This document shows, piece after piece, positions 20,575 through 30,604 of a stretch of DNA of 64,000 bases; within the stretch, counting starts at the first letter, position 1; each line of letters begins with the position of its first letter. The position numbers and the translations under genes are program-made. Source of the stretch: Odontesthes bonariensis (lineage: Eukaryota; Chordata; Actinopteri; Atheriniformes; Atherinopsidae); NCBI RefSeq assembly GCF_027942865.1, contig NC_134521.1, positions 1,502,501 to 1,566,500 on the forward strand, given 5' to 3'. The notes under the pieces are model-generated. The model was not told the origin of the DNA. It searched no databases and saw nothing but the letters and a program-made list of their open reading frames with translations.

Positions 20575-20875
20575 GGCTGACCAAGAGGCCCCAGCGCCTG
20601 ACCAAGAGGCCCCAGGGCCTGACCAAGCGGCCACAGGGTCTGACCAAGCGGCCACAGGGCCGGACCAAGAGGCCCCAGGGCCTGACCAAGCGGCCACAGG
20701 GCCTGACCACGAGGCCACAGGGCCTGACCAAGAGGCCACAGGGCCTGACCAAGAGGCCACAGGGCCTGACCAAGAGGCCACAGAGCCTGACCAAGAGGCC
20801 ACAGGGCCTGACCAAGAGGCCACAGGGCCTGACCAAGAGGCCACAGGGCCTGACCAAGAGGCCACAGGGCCTGAC
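20575..20875 (+). repeat. 21-bp minisatellite in the LTR-element interior
   Basis: About 14 copies of GACCAAGAGGCCACAGGGCC-type 21-mers. They read as GPDQEAT heptads in one frame and stay open in several frames on both strands, which creates spurious ORFs of up to 188 codons. It lies inside the LTR-element fragment, after the gag-like frame. Confidence 0.9.
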
Positions 20876-21014
20876 TTGACCTCAGAGCCCATGGGGCCCC
20901 GGCCAATAGACTCACATTTTCAAGCCCCTCCTTCCCACCCCCAGCCATTGGGGATGTCTAGGATCCATCCCTTAAGGGGGGGACTCCCCCCTCGCCGTCG
21001 GAGGTCTGGGTGCC
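20876..21014 (+). mobile_element. End of LTR-element fragment
   Basis: Contains CCCTTAAGGGGGGACTCC, a polypurine-tract-like run at about 20968-20985. No 3' LTR follows. The sequence instead passes into the second half of the interrupted SINE. Confidence 0.4.
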
Positions 21015-21070
21015 CGCTGCAGCGAGGACTGTAGCCTCTGTACATGGGGCGGCTGCTTAGAGACCCGATC
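21015..21070 (-). mobile_element. tRNA-derived SINE, right part
   Basis: GCTGCAGCGAGGACTGTAGC followed by CTCTGTACATGGGGCG. This matches the right part of the SINE at 23160-23195 and completes the copy begun at 19690. Confidence 0.65.
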
Positions 21071-22394
21071 CAGAGTCCCGACCAGCAGTTCTGCAGCTTC
21101 CTGAAGCTCTCTCAGAGTTTCTCTTTGGACATTTTCTGCTTCTTTCCTCATCTTCAGTCCAGTCCTTGTACCTGAGCATCTTCAGAGGAATGTATTTTTT
21201 CTTTGTTAAGCCACTTAACTCTGAGCTGTGAACCATTCAGGCAGGAAAAAGGCTCCTAACTCAAGGGATGAACCAGTGTTGTGTCCAACTTAGCAAAGAA
21301 GCCGTTTTAAACTGGATCTTTAGGCACTTTGTTCCCAGCAGCCTGTCACAGAGACACATCATTTGTTCCCATTTCTTTAGCTGCATCTGTGAAAAACAGC
21401 TTCATAGTTTCAACTTTTTTCTACATTTACGTTAAAACTGCCTTCAGTTACCAAAAAACTTTTTTACTTCAACTGGATTGGAAGTCCCACAGTCAAAATG
21501 GGAGATATCTCCAAAGGTAGTGAAGATCCAGACTGATAAGCATGTGATGGCTAGTGGCAATGGTCACAGAGTGGGAGAACGAAACGTTACAAAGTTGTTA
21601 TTTTTCACATTAACCCAGAGGAAAAATGGGATTTTACAGAGAACGTTAGGAAATTGTGTTCTGAGTGATTGTGAATAATCCTCATTAACATGAGAACACC
21701 AGTAACCATAGTTACCACGCACAAAGAAAGAAAAAGTTATTTTCAGATGCCTATTTCAATACTTGTTTGAACAACTTTCTCCACTTCTTACTTGTTTGTC
21801 TCCACAAAGGTTCACGTCATCTGTAGCTCATGCAGTTCTCTAATGAACACCCACAGGAGTGTTTAACATCTCAATATTTACTGGTAACATTAATTAGTCA
21901 GATTCTGAATATTTAATGCATCTAAATGACATCTCAGGAGACTGGGTCATATGTGGGCTTCCTTTCTGGTACACACAATAACAATATTTCCATGGCACCT
22001 ATAACAACATTCATCATTAGAAAGTTGAGGATTTCAACTTTTCCTTATGATTTGTTTTAACTATCATATGTTAACAAAGAATGAATAAAGCCTAAAGTAA
22101 AAAAAAGTAAAGACCTGACATTTATTGTATTTCACTATTTCTTCTACAACATCAAAGGACTGCCGGTAAATTCATATAAAATGTTTGACATGAGAATAAA
22201 GTTCCAGAAAGTCAAATTTGATGAGTTTCCAAATAAAATACACTACAACCTCAATGTGCTATAAGCTGATACACATAAACTACAATTCAGGTCAAAATGT
22301 TCTTCCACAACATTTCTTAACAAACTTGGTTTAAGATCTAAGTAAACTTTTCACCTCCAGCGGTCAAGACAGCAACAGCAAAACAAAAGTCCGA
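21071..22394. other. Intergenic; one conserved block near 21912
   Basis: No gene recognised. The stretch at 21905-21990 is a diverged relative of the conserved block found after each duplicated receptor (see 21910-21951). Confidence 0.45.
21910..21951 (+). promoter_or_regulatory. Diverged copy of conserved receptor-array block
   Basis: AATATTTAATGCATCTAAATG followed by ACATCTCAGGAGACTGGGTC. It aligns with the blocks at 25753, 31349, 52048 and 57713, although the surrounding DNA has largely diverged. Candidate regulatory sequence; function not shown. Confidence 0.3.
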
Positions 22395-22680
22395 AACCAA
22401 AGGAAAGGAAAGGAAACTAAAGGAAACGAAACAAAAGAAAGGAAACAAAAGGAAAGGAAACAAAAGGAATGAAAGGAAACAAAAGGAAAAAAAAGGAAAG
22501 GAAGGGAAAGGAAACTAAAGGAAAGGAAAGGAAACAAAGGGAAAGGAAAGGAAACAAAAGGAAAGGAAAGGAAACTAAAGGAAAGGAAAGGAAACTAAAG
22601 GAAAGGAAAGGAAACAAAGGGAAAGGAAAGGAAACAAAAGGAAAGGAAAGGAAACTAAAGGAAAGGAAATGAAATGAAAG
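22395..22680 (+). repeat. (AAAGG)n-type purine-rich simple repeat
   Basis: About 285 bp of GGAAAGGAAACAAAAGGAAA variants with a strict purine/pyrimidine strand bias. It leaves spurious open frames on both strands. Confidence 0.95.
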
Positions 22681-22689
22681 GTCTTGACT

Positions 22690-22945
22690 TTTTCCTGGAG
22701 AACCATTTTGCGATGCAAATGTATTACTCTGTTGAACGCATATTGTTTTGAGAAGCAAAACGCTTTATTTTTTAAACCCCAGCCAACTAGCCGGACTACC
22801 TTCATCAACACCAAAACGAGGCTGGAACTCTGCTCACAGGACGCAGCAGGGGGTAAGAAGATGTTCAGAAATGATGTTGCTGATATGGGATGTTACACAG
22901 CTTCATGTCAGAAGAGGCGAACTGTCCCTTTAAGAGAACTTTGTG
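22690..22945 (+). mobile_element. Dispersed repeat ending in AACTGTCCCTTTAA
   Basis: From CTGGAGAACCATTTTGCGATG through CCAGCCAACTAGCCGGACTA and GGACGCAGCAGGGGGTAAGA to GAGGCGAACTGTCCCTTTAA. Its last 80 bp are inverted at 19606-19684. The terminal 14-mer is the core of the minisatellite at 8680-10040. Probably a non-autonomous mobile element of undetermined class. Confidence 0.55.
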
Positions 22946-23045
22946 GCATTAAAATTTGAATGTTGTGGAGACCATCATTTGAATCATATTTCCCTTGTAG
23001 GGATGATACTTTACTGGACGGCATTTTTGAGATGCATTTTTTTTT

Positions 23046-23228
23046 TTAAATGCCTTTAATGGATAGGACAGTTGAAGAGAGACAGGAAGCAGGGGGCAGA
23101 GAGAGGGGGAACGACATGCAGCACAGGGCCGTCCGATGCGGGACTCGAATCGGGGCCAGCTGCATGAGGACTGTAGCCTCTGTACATGGGGCGCATGAAC
23201 AACCCACTACGCCACCGATCACCCCTCG
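23046..23228 (-). mobile_element. tRNA-derived SINE
   Basis: On the minus strand the tRNA-like head contains a B-box-like GATTCGAGTCCCGC. The plus-strand text includes GGGACTCGAATCGGGGCC, then CTGTAGCCTCTGTACATGGG and CAACCCACTACGCCACCGA. The tail is the GAGAGACAGGAAGCAGGGGG body. Same family as the split copy at 19690/21015. Confidence 0.75.
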
Positions 23229-23329
23229 GTTTTGAGATGACTTGAGGGGTATAAACAACTAATGACTAATAAGGTTGGAGGACTCGTAAAATAAACCTTT
23301 TGTATAATCTACAACATATATTTATATAT

Positions 23330-23786
23330 CACAGGGCCGCAACACATAGACAGAATAAGTCAAATACAAAATTGGGCAAAATTTGGGAAAAGCAACTGTC
23401 CAAGGACTCAGGTCAGCTGGTCCAGTCCAGAGTCCAGACTAAACATGGAGAAGCAGCATTTAGCTGTTATGCTGCAAACAAGTGGAACAAACTGCCAGTG
23501 GAGATTAAACTTTCACCAAATGGAGACATTTTTAAATCCAGGTTAAAAACATTTCTGTTCTCATGTGTCTATGCATGAAATCTGCACGATATCTTTGAAC
23601 TTATCTGGACTGTTGCTTGTTTTTAAATTAATTTAAATTATTTTATCTGTTTCTCTTTATATTCTTTTATGTATTTTAATGCTTCTTCCACTCCCTGCTG
23701 CAATGCTTTTATCTTATGTAAAGCACTTTGAATTGTTTGTACATGAAATGTGTTATATAAATAAATTTGATTTGATTTGATGAAGG
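23330..23786 (+). mobile_element. L2 LINE 3' fragment
   Basis: Translates as KHGEAAFSCYAANKWNKLPV followed by IFKSRLKTFLFSCVYA and a stop. That is the C-terminus of L2-type ORF2, as in the longer copy at 61.9-62.15 kb. Then AAAGCACTTTGAATTG, ATATAAATAAATTTGA and a (TTTGA)n tail. 5'-truncated. Confidence 0.85.
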
Positions 23787-23990
23787 GCTGAGGTACTGAT
23801 CAATTTGTGAAATGTGTTCTTGAAAATAAATAAATAGATAAATAGACAAATTAAGAAATAAACTGTTTGTAGTTTGCTCTCACTCTTGATTTAAATGCAT
23901 CATTAAAAGTCACCTGTAACTGGTCTTTATCAGGTCTAACGATCATATCCTCACTGCAAGCATCATTACCAACAGTAAATCTGTCAGTCT

Positions 23991-24533
23991 TAGGGTGACC
24001 AGATGTCCCGAAAAATTCGGGACAGTCCCGAATTCTAAGCTTTTGTCCCGAATCCCGAATCTGGCTGTACTTGTCCCGAAAATTAAACTTATGCCAAATA
24101 ATTACTTTTTAACCCCAATATAGCGTTTAACTTTTGACAAATTAATTTAGCAATGGCATGATATGATATGGCATAATATGATAGGCCTATTCCATGTTGA
24201 GATGTAACAATAATCAATGTTTGAATAGCGATATAGCCTACAATTTAATAGGCTATAATGCGTTTTGATGTTTTGTACGTTCAGTTTGTCATGTTAAAAG
24301 TTAAAGTTAATTTTAACTTTCATGTTAATTTTATGAACCCCGGAATTTTGGACTGTGTACGTTATACCAATACACTGGAACTTGCCATGATATTACCGGA
24401 GTGTGCGTCTTTTATTGCAATTATACCCAATCTACACTAGAACACCGACGACAAAGCATTTTATTACTGTACATGTAAGTCAGCCCAAGCGCGCCCTGTC
24501 CCGAATTTCAGCCAACCTCATCTGGTCACCCTA
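23991..24533. mobile_element. hAT-type MITE with 8-bp target duplication
   Basis: Perfect 15-bp terminal inverted repeats TAGGGTGACCAGATG. Flanked by an exact 8-bp repeat GTCAGTCT at 23983-23990 and 24534-24541. Several TGTCCCGAAT motifs occur near both ends. It is 543 bp with no transposase frame. The 8-bp duplication supports hAT. Confidence 0.85.
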
Positions 24534-24741
24534 GTCAGTCTTAACACAGTTAAAAGTGCTGCTATTATAATATATGCGATAATACATCTCCAGTAATCCC
24601 ATCGATAATCAATGGCAATGAAATTACTGTTATTAACATAATTAACTTATTTCTAGAATACATATATCATTCTGCTGAAGCTTGTTGGACGAGGAGTTTG
24701 AGATACTGGCCGGATTAATTATTTAAGTCTGTTATAATGTT

Positions 24742-25105
24742 CATCCATCCATTTTCTATAACCACTTAATCCAATTCAGGGCTGTGGGGGTTGGGAGCCT
24801 TTCTCAGCTTTCACTGGGCGAGAGGCAGGGTACACCCTGGATAGTTCGCCGGTCCATTACAGGCCACACGGAGACAAACCACCATTCAAACTCACGCTCC
24901 AATTTAGAGACACAGATTAACATAGCCCACATGAATTTGGATGATGAGAACACCAGGAGAGAACCCATGCATACAAGGGAACAATGTGCAAAATTATTTA
25001 TTTATAATATAAAAAAATATAGTGAATCCAGACAAAATTTTAACCTAGGACCTTGCTGTGGGACAACTGTGCTGATCACCATACCACCATGCAGTCAATG
25101 CTGTA
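24742..25105 (-). mobile_element. 3' end of an RTE/LINE-type repeat, minus strand
   Basis: CATCCATCCATTTTCTATAA then AGGGTACACCCTGGATAGTT, CCAGGAGAGAACCCATGCAT and CACCATACCACCATGCA. These are blocks of a very common fish repeat in their usual order. A short AT-rich insert lies near 24988-25035. No coding remnant seen. Confidence 0.6.
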
Positions 25106-25707
25106 TCGTGCTTCATATAACTAAAATGTGAAATATAAATCAACTTATAATAGTGTATATGCATTTAGTTTCTTCAGTTTCAGCCAAAGGCCTCAAGAAA
25201 CAAAAATAGTTTCTTGACAAAACTATTTGTCAAGAAAAATACGTGACAAAATAAATCAGCCTTTATATGAAGTAGTTTTAATAAAATAAAGCTTAGCATA
25301 AGGCCTCTTCTTATATTTTTGCACTTGAATTGGATATTGTAGCTCAAAGAGCCACCTTTATGTTTCTGCAAACCAAAAATGTTACCGTAGTTTCTTTAAC
25401 TTTTGGGAGCAACTATTTTAAGGGTCATCTTCAGAAGAACTGTTTGAAGGATAATAGAAGCAAAGAGCAGCACTTCAATGGAAAGGGTGAAGACTGAAGA
25501 AAATAACAGCAAAACTTGATTCAAATACTGTTTTTGCTTATTCGAGGCAAAGTCTGCAAAGGTTGTTGTGGCAGTTATGGTAAAAGATTGATTACAATCT
25601 CCGTAATTTACTTTTAACTTGGTTGTTCTTATTAAACTTTGTCATATTTTGTGTTTCCGAAGTAGCGCATCGTCCTCTCTCTATTAAGATTTCTGATGTC
25701 AACAGTA
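25106..25707. other. Intergenic before the duplication array
   Basis: No gene or recognisable element. Confidence 0.4.
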
Positions 25708-25752
25708 AACATTATGTCAATGTTTACGAAAAAAGTTAAGAAGCAGAGTTTG

Positions 25753-25795
25753 AATATTTGATGCATCTAAATGAGCTCTCAGGGGACTGGGTTAG
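25753..25795 (+). promoter_or_regulatory. Conserved block with homeodomain-like and Ebf-like sites
   Basis: TGAATATTTGATGCATCTAA then ATGAGCTCTCAGGGGACTGGG. TCTCAGGGGA (25777-25786) differs at one base from the Ebf/Olf core TCCCnnGGGA, and a TCTAAATGAG homeodomain-like site lies just before it. The block recurs beside every receptor of the array. The pairing resembles Lhx2-Ebf composites of mammalian receptor enhancers; this is inference. Confidence 0.35.
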
Positions 25796-26436
25796 GTGTT
25801 GGGATTTCTCTCTAAAACACCTCAGAGAATTTCACAAACTGAAAACAATACTTCCATAACAGTAAGTCACTTCACTAACAAAAGTTCAAATTCAGTTGAA
25901 CACTTTGACCTATAATTTAGTTTGGCCTCTTTTCTTTTGAGAATTCAATGCTTGTGTAGAATTTATTCAAATCAAATGTGAAAAACCTACAAAGTTAATA
26001 TATAACTTATCTTTAAGGGATCCAATCATGGCCATAAGACTTGAAATACAAACATGAGGCAGAGCTGGAAGAAGGGAAGGTACTTCAGATGTAATGGTTC
26101 AATAAACCTATTCATGTAGAAAAATTGTCTGTATCATTTTTAGGATGCAAAAATCTACTACATCTATGTTGGTTTTCTTCTACTTGTCATCAAAAGGTAA
26201 CAACAGTGTGACGTAACTTAACATTATACATTTGATAAATTACTTCACAGTAAGTCAGGCTGAATTTATCTTTCTAAAGTAAATCTAGCACAAGGCCTTG
26301 GCTTCTTATCCTGGATGCATAAATGTTGATGCGATGAGGAGTCATCACCCTGGTCAGGGGCAAACTACAAACTTCAAATTGGGATTAAAATACTTTTATG
26401 ATGTTCAATTTATGGAGTCCAGTTACCTCACTTGGG

Positions 26437-26514
26437 AATCAGGTGTGCTGGAGGAGGGAAACATCGAGAACATGCAGGGCAGTGGGTCCCGAGGACCGGA
26501 ATTGAGAAACACTG
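26437..26514. mobile_element. Right half of a palindromic hAT MITE (unit A)
   Basis: Only AATCAGGTGTGCTGGAGGAG to GAATTGAGAAACACTG remains. Units C and D have the full 213-bp element. The join CACTTGGG/AATCAGG shows that its left half and left target duplication were deleted here. Confidence 0.8.
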
Positions 26515-27090
26515 GGTTCGGTAGACCGGGTCCTCACCCTGCAGCCAGATCTAGGGGGGAGGCTCGTGGTAAGTTCCTAGTGATCAAATGTTCTCCCATA
26601 GGGTTCAGCCAGATACAGTGCAAAAGAGCTTCATGGGACCACTCTCTTTTAGACCCATCACCTGCTAGAGGAGCCATAAGGATCCACAGACTTATGGATT
26701 GGGTGACCACTTTTGCTGTGATCCCCAGCTGCTGAAACTGGTTACTGGGACATGGAACGTCACCACACTGGTGGGGAAGGTGCTTGCGCGGGAGATGCCA
26801 GCTAGATATATTTGGACTCACCTCAATGCACTGCAGAGGTTCCTGAACAAATCTCTTGGATAGGAGATGGACTTTATTCCACTCTGGAGTTTCCCTTAGT
26901 GAGAGACAGTGGGTGAGGGTTGGCTTACTTATAGTTCCCCATTTGTGCACTTGAATGTTGGAGTTTTTTCCTCAGAATGAGAGTGTAGGCTCCCTGTACC
27001 TCAAAGTGAGGGAAAAGGGTCTGACTGTTATTTGTGCTTGTGAGCCACGTGGATTTTTTGGCAAACCGTCAGATGTCTAAAGCAGGGGAA
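26515..27090 (+). mobile_element. Old Rex3-like LINE, 5' (endonuclease) remnant, unit A
   Basis: Shares order and wording with the Rex3 5' part at 31.8-32.2 kb: CTGCTGAAACTGGTTACTGG, GACATGGAACGTCACCACAC, TGGTGGGGAAGG, GATATATTTGGACTCACCTC and CCACTCTGGAGTTTCCC. Heavily mutated and short, without an open endonuclease frame. Confidence 0.7.
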
Positions 27091-27126
27091 GCAGTGCTTT
27101 GCCAAAACTGTTCATAGTATGTTTAT

Positions 27127-27290
27127 GTTTATGCATTTGGCAGATGCTTTTATCCAAAGCAACTTACAGGTAGGGTAACTGGGGTCTTGCCTTAGGACCC
27201 CTACTGAAGGTAGTACCTTTCATGCAGGGGATTTGAACCCTGGTCCCCCACCGGAAAGGTGGCAATCTTACCACTACACTATCCAGTCCC
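27127..27290 (-). mobile_element. tRNA-derived SINE (unit A)
   Basis: On the minus strand the head reads GGATAGTGTAGTGGTAAGAT (A-box-like) followed downstream by GGTTCAAATCCCCTGC (B box GGTTCAAATCC). The tail is the CTTTGGATAAAAGCATCTGC / CAAATGCATAAAC segment. It is inserted within the Rex3-like remnant. Confidence 0.7.
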
Positions 27291-28122
27291 AGAGTAGGGA
27301 CAGAATGCTGATGACTGCAACTGTGAATATAGTCTGGTGGTGGAGAGAGTACTTTGAGGATCTTCTCAACCTGACTGATATGCCTTCCACAGTGGAAGCA
27401 GAGATAGTGGAGGACTGGCCAATTACCGGGGCTGAAGTTACTGCGGTAGTTAAATAACTCTGTGGCAGCAAACCTTGGGGGGGGGACGAGATCTGCCCCA
27501 AGTTCCTTAAAGGCCCTGGATAAAGTTGGGCTGCCTTGGTAGTTGTACCTGTGCAACATTGCACTGAAGTCTGGGACAGTTTCCTGAGGATTGGTAGCTA
27601 ACATAATTTCTAGGTGCAGCCAAGGCTTAGCTTAGAATTGGTTTTTGAACTCTGTTGTTTACGTGGTCTTGTTCGAATGGAGACCTCTAGCAAGCACTGG
27701 GGCAACTTGCAGCTGAACAGAAAGCAGCCAGGATGGGGATGGGATAGCAAGAACAGGCAGTGGAAAAGAGCTTTCTTTGACGGGTGGCTGAGCTTACCCT
27801 TAGGGATAGGATGAGGAGGTCAGTAAGTAAAGTTGCTGCCCTCTGTTTTGAAAAGAGCCAGTTGGCATAGTTTGAGGATCTGGTTAGAATGCCTTCAATA
27901 TGCCACCGTGGGAAAGTGTTTTGGACATGTCCCACCAGGAGGAGGCCTTGGGCTCACCAAGGACCCACTGGAGACACGATATCTCTTGTTTGGCTTGAGA
28001 ACAACCGAGTGTTGCCCTAGAAGAGGTTGAGGAGATGAATATGGTGAGGGAGGTCTGGGAATCTCTGCTTAGACTGTTACCCCCATGACCCGGACCAAGA
28101 TAAGCGACAGAAAATGGATGGA
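27291..28122 (+). mobile_element. Old Rex3-like LINE, RT and 3' remnant, unit A
   Basis: Translates as WWREYFEDLLNLTDMPSTVE then ITGAEVTAVVK with a stop, cf. the Rex3 segment beginning WGEYFEGLLNPTDTPS at 33.3 kb. After an internal deletion of the RT core comes the 3' part (HLVRMPSI-like text, CCCACCAGGAGGAGGCCTTG). The end is GACAGAAAATGGATGGATGG. Non-functional. Confidence 0.75.
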
Positions 28123-29400
28123 TGGACAGGTCGTCACTCCATCACAGGGCCACAAAGAGACAAAGGTAGCATCTGTGATACCTGAGCATGGACTTAGGGG
28201 TCCAGGCTTACAAGAGATTGCCAGAATGCCATGTGAACATGGCTTGCCATTTTAAGCAGGTGTCCTTCTTGTAAGCGCGCTTGTAAACATACTAATAAAA
28301 GTGGAGTTCCAGCATGGTGGCAATGTCTAAGCCAGAGCTGAACGCCAGGACAAAGACAGCAAAAGATATTAAGTGGCAGCCGCCAATACACAAGCTGCAC
28401 ATACCAAGGTGGTAAAGTGACTGTTTGGAAGCATGCCTGCTGCTTACTCTGACTGGGTCAGATTTTACGTGGGAACAATAACTATACAAGTAATCAGCAA
28501 AGCCAATATGCTTCCAACAGCCTGTGCAAGGGAGAGAACTGCTACCCAGAGAAGGGCTTTTAGATCAGCTCTCCTTCTTACTAAATAAGTGGACTACATT
28601 GCTGTCGTTACAGCGTACTCAAACTAATCAGTGCGTTATCACCACAGGTGTTGTGTCTTAAAGAGTATCCACATCAGCTGTGCTGTGGGTATCGTACATA
28701 TCAAATATATATGGTGGAGAGATAGTTTCAACATGATAAAGATCTCCTTTTTCAAGCACTCTCTTCAAAGTGAGTGAATTTGGAAACTACATCTTCAGTA
28801 TCAGTTTTACAAATGGCCCACTCTGTTGGCCTGCAGACCTGAGAAAGAATTTGGCATTTTCTTTCTAATGTAAGCTTTTCCACATTAGCTGCTAACTGTG
28901 CAACATTTTGTAGCTTGACTGACTAACTTGAGCCTATGCATTTCACAATTAGAGTTTTAAATTCACTAAGTTCAAATGTAATTACTTTGCTAGCTGATAG
29001 CTAATGACAGCATCTCAACAAGGAAACATTTTAAAAACAAACTTGATAACAAACTTTATCCAAATTCATGACTAACATCCGTGGGTTTAAACCTTTAAGT
29101 GAACTTTTCAGTGTAAACCCTAAACACTTAAAATTTCTCCATTGAAGTTGTTTGTTAATTAAACTTTATTAAACTCATTAAACATTTTCATAGTTTAAGT
29201 AATGATGATGATGATGATAGTAATTTATTTCAGACAAAACATTTCACGTCTAAAAAGAAACATTTGACTCTACTTTAAAAACTCTTATTGGTTTCTTTTG
29301 ATTAATTTCTTTTTATTCTTTTTACAGACACTACTTCCTTGGCCTTCTCATACCAACCCTTTCAGCATTGTAGACAAGTGATGTCATCACACGTGTGTGT
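28123..29400. other. Non-coding spacer upstream of receptor copy 4
   Basis: No recognised gene. A 31-codon frame at 28318-28410 (MSKPELNARTKTAKDIKWQP...) is kept in the other units but matches nothing known to me. Confidence 0.4.
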
Positions 29401-29410
29401 GTGTGGATAG

Positions 29411-29445
29411 ATCTCATAAATAATGTGAAGGGAGAGTAAATCAAG
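29411..29445 (+). promoter_or_regulatory. Candidate TATA-like promoter of receptor copy 4
   Basis: ATCTCATAAATAATGTGAAG lies just after a short GT repeat and about 60 bp before a consensus 5' splice donor. The same arrangement occurs at 50127-50160 and 55791-55820. It would place the start of exon 1 near 29445. Confidence 0.35.
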
Positions 29446-29480
29446 CAGATCAGCTCTGCCCACTAGAGTGTGCAAAAGAG

Positions 29481-29601
29481 GTATGTTGGTGGGTTAACTG
29501 AACAATATGAACTCTGTCACCATCTCTGCTTTAAAGACTGAATGCTGCTGTTGCTAAAACATGTTTTTTTTTACTATGTTGTTCTTGTGTTTGAATTTCA
29601 G
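29481..29601 (+). other. Predicted 5'-UTR intron of receptor copy 4
   Basis: Donor AAAGAG/GTATGT at 29481 and acceptor TTGTGTTTGAATTTCAG/ATG ending at 29601, with a T-rich tract before it. The intron is 121 bp. Copies 5 and 6 keep both sites with 118-bp introns. Confidence 0.6.
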
Positions 29602-29622
29602 ATGAACTTAATGTTTCTTTAG
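29602..29622 (+). other. Upstream ORF (7 codons with stop) abutting the receptor start
   Basis: ATGAACTTAATGTTTCTTTAG starts at the first base after the predicted splice acceptor. It ends one base before the receptor ATG at 29624. It is identical in all three plus-strand copies. Confidence 0.55.
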
Positions 29623-29623
29623 T

Positions 29624-30604
29624 ATGTCTTTCATTAATCAAACTCAGACAAACACCACTACTCAGTTCCAGCGTCAGGGGCTACTATTCATTGTGTTACT
29701 TTCCACCGTAACAACATTACCATGCTGTGTGTTTCTCTTTGTTAATGGGACCATGTTGTTCACTTTGAGGAGTAAACCAGTGTTTCGGGAGACCTCTCGT
29801 TATATTCTTCTGTCTAACCTTCTTATTGCAGACACTGTGCAGTTGGCACACAATCAGTCATTGTTTTTACTGTCAGCCATGGGAGTAAAAATGCTGTATC
29901 CAGTGTGTGCTGCTCTAACAGTACTCTACAGTCTCCCACATGGTGTCTCTTTTCTCACACTGGTGTTGATGTGTCTGGAGAGATATGTAGCTGTGTGCTA
30001 TCCACTACGGCACGCTGCCATCATCACCATAAGAAACACAAGTGTAGCTATTTGTGTGTTTTGGACCTTTACTTCACTAAGTTGTCTTATTCAACTAAGC
30101 CTGATGTTAAATGTTAGCTTGGAAGAAATGAAGCGTATGCAAATGAAAGACTATTGTGGCAGAGATAGTGTGTTCCTTGATCCAAAATCTAATCTTTATG
30201 ACAAAGCATCCACTTATTTTCTGTTTGCATTAGCAGGTGTCACCGTCACTTTCTCCTATTTTGGTATCATTGTAGCAGCCAGGTCGGCTTCCACAGACAA
30301 AGCTTCAGCCAAGAAGGCCCTTAAAACACTGCTGCTGCATCTGTTGCAGCTGGGCCTCAGTATGTCCTCCACTGTACACAGCACACTGATCATAGTTGTG
30401 TCCACTCGAGACAGGATCTTAACTATAAACATACAAACTATTCTTTATATTTCTCTCATTATAGTTCCCAAATGTCTGAGTTCCCTCATCTATGGTCTCA
30501 GAGACCAGACTATCAGACCCGTCCTCATGCTCAATCTCAGCTGTCGGTGCAGAAGCTTATCTGTGATCCCAACGAAAGCTAAACGTAGAGCATTGGCCAC
30601 TTAA
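29624..30604 (+). CDS. Odorant receptor 131-2-like (copy 4)
   Basis: A 326-residue seven-transmembrane receptor with its coding region in one exon. The N-terminus has glycosylation sites at Asn5 and Asn10. TM1 is at about 20-46 (TLPCCVFLFVNGTMLFTLRS). The Cys95-Cys178 pair fits the conserved disulfide. The TM3 end is LERYVAVCYPLRH (118-130). The third intracellular loop has AARSASTDKA, and TM7 has VPKCLSSLIYGLRDQ. The C-tail is Cys-rich (SCRCRS). The start is supported by the conserved acceptor and by homology to copies 1-3 at TM1. It is about 95% identical to copies 5 and 6, so it is a product of the local tandem duplication. Intact. Olfactory GPCR role inferred; ligand unknown. Confidence 0.92.
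   Translation: MSFINQTQTNTTTQFQRQGLLFIVLLSTVTTLPCCVFLFVNGTMLFTLRSKPVFRETSRYILLSNLLIADTVQLAHNQSLFLLSAMGVKMLYPVCAALTVLYSLPHGVSFLTLVLMCLERYVAVCYPLRHAAIITIRNTSVAICVFWTFTSLSCLIQLSLMLNVSLEEMKRMQMKDYCGRDSVFLDPKSNLYDKASTYFLFALAGVTVTFSYFGIIVAARSASTDKASAKKALKTLLLHLLQLGLSMSSTVHSTLIIVVSTRDRILTINIQTILYISLIIVPKCLSSLIYGLRDQTIRPVLMLNLSCRCRSLSVIPTKAKRRALAT

Noticed and set aside
20442-21034. Several overlapping ORFs on both strands (up to 188 codons)
   Set aside because: All lie in the 21-bp GPDQEAT minisatellite and lack native starts.
22417-22758. 113-codon Ser/Phe/Leu-rich ORF on the minus strand
   Set aside because: Translation of the AAAGG simple repeat.
27164-27290. tRNA gene on the minus strand
   Set aside because: Has A- and B-box-like motifs but no full cloverleaf. 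It recurs with a non-tRNA tail in each unit, so it was called a SINE.
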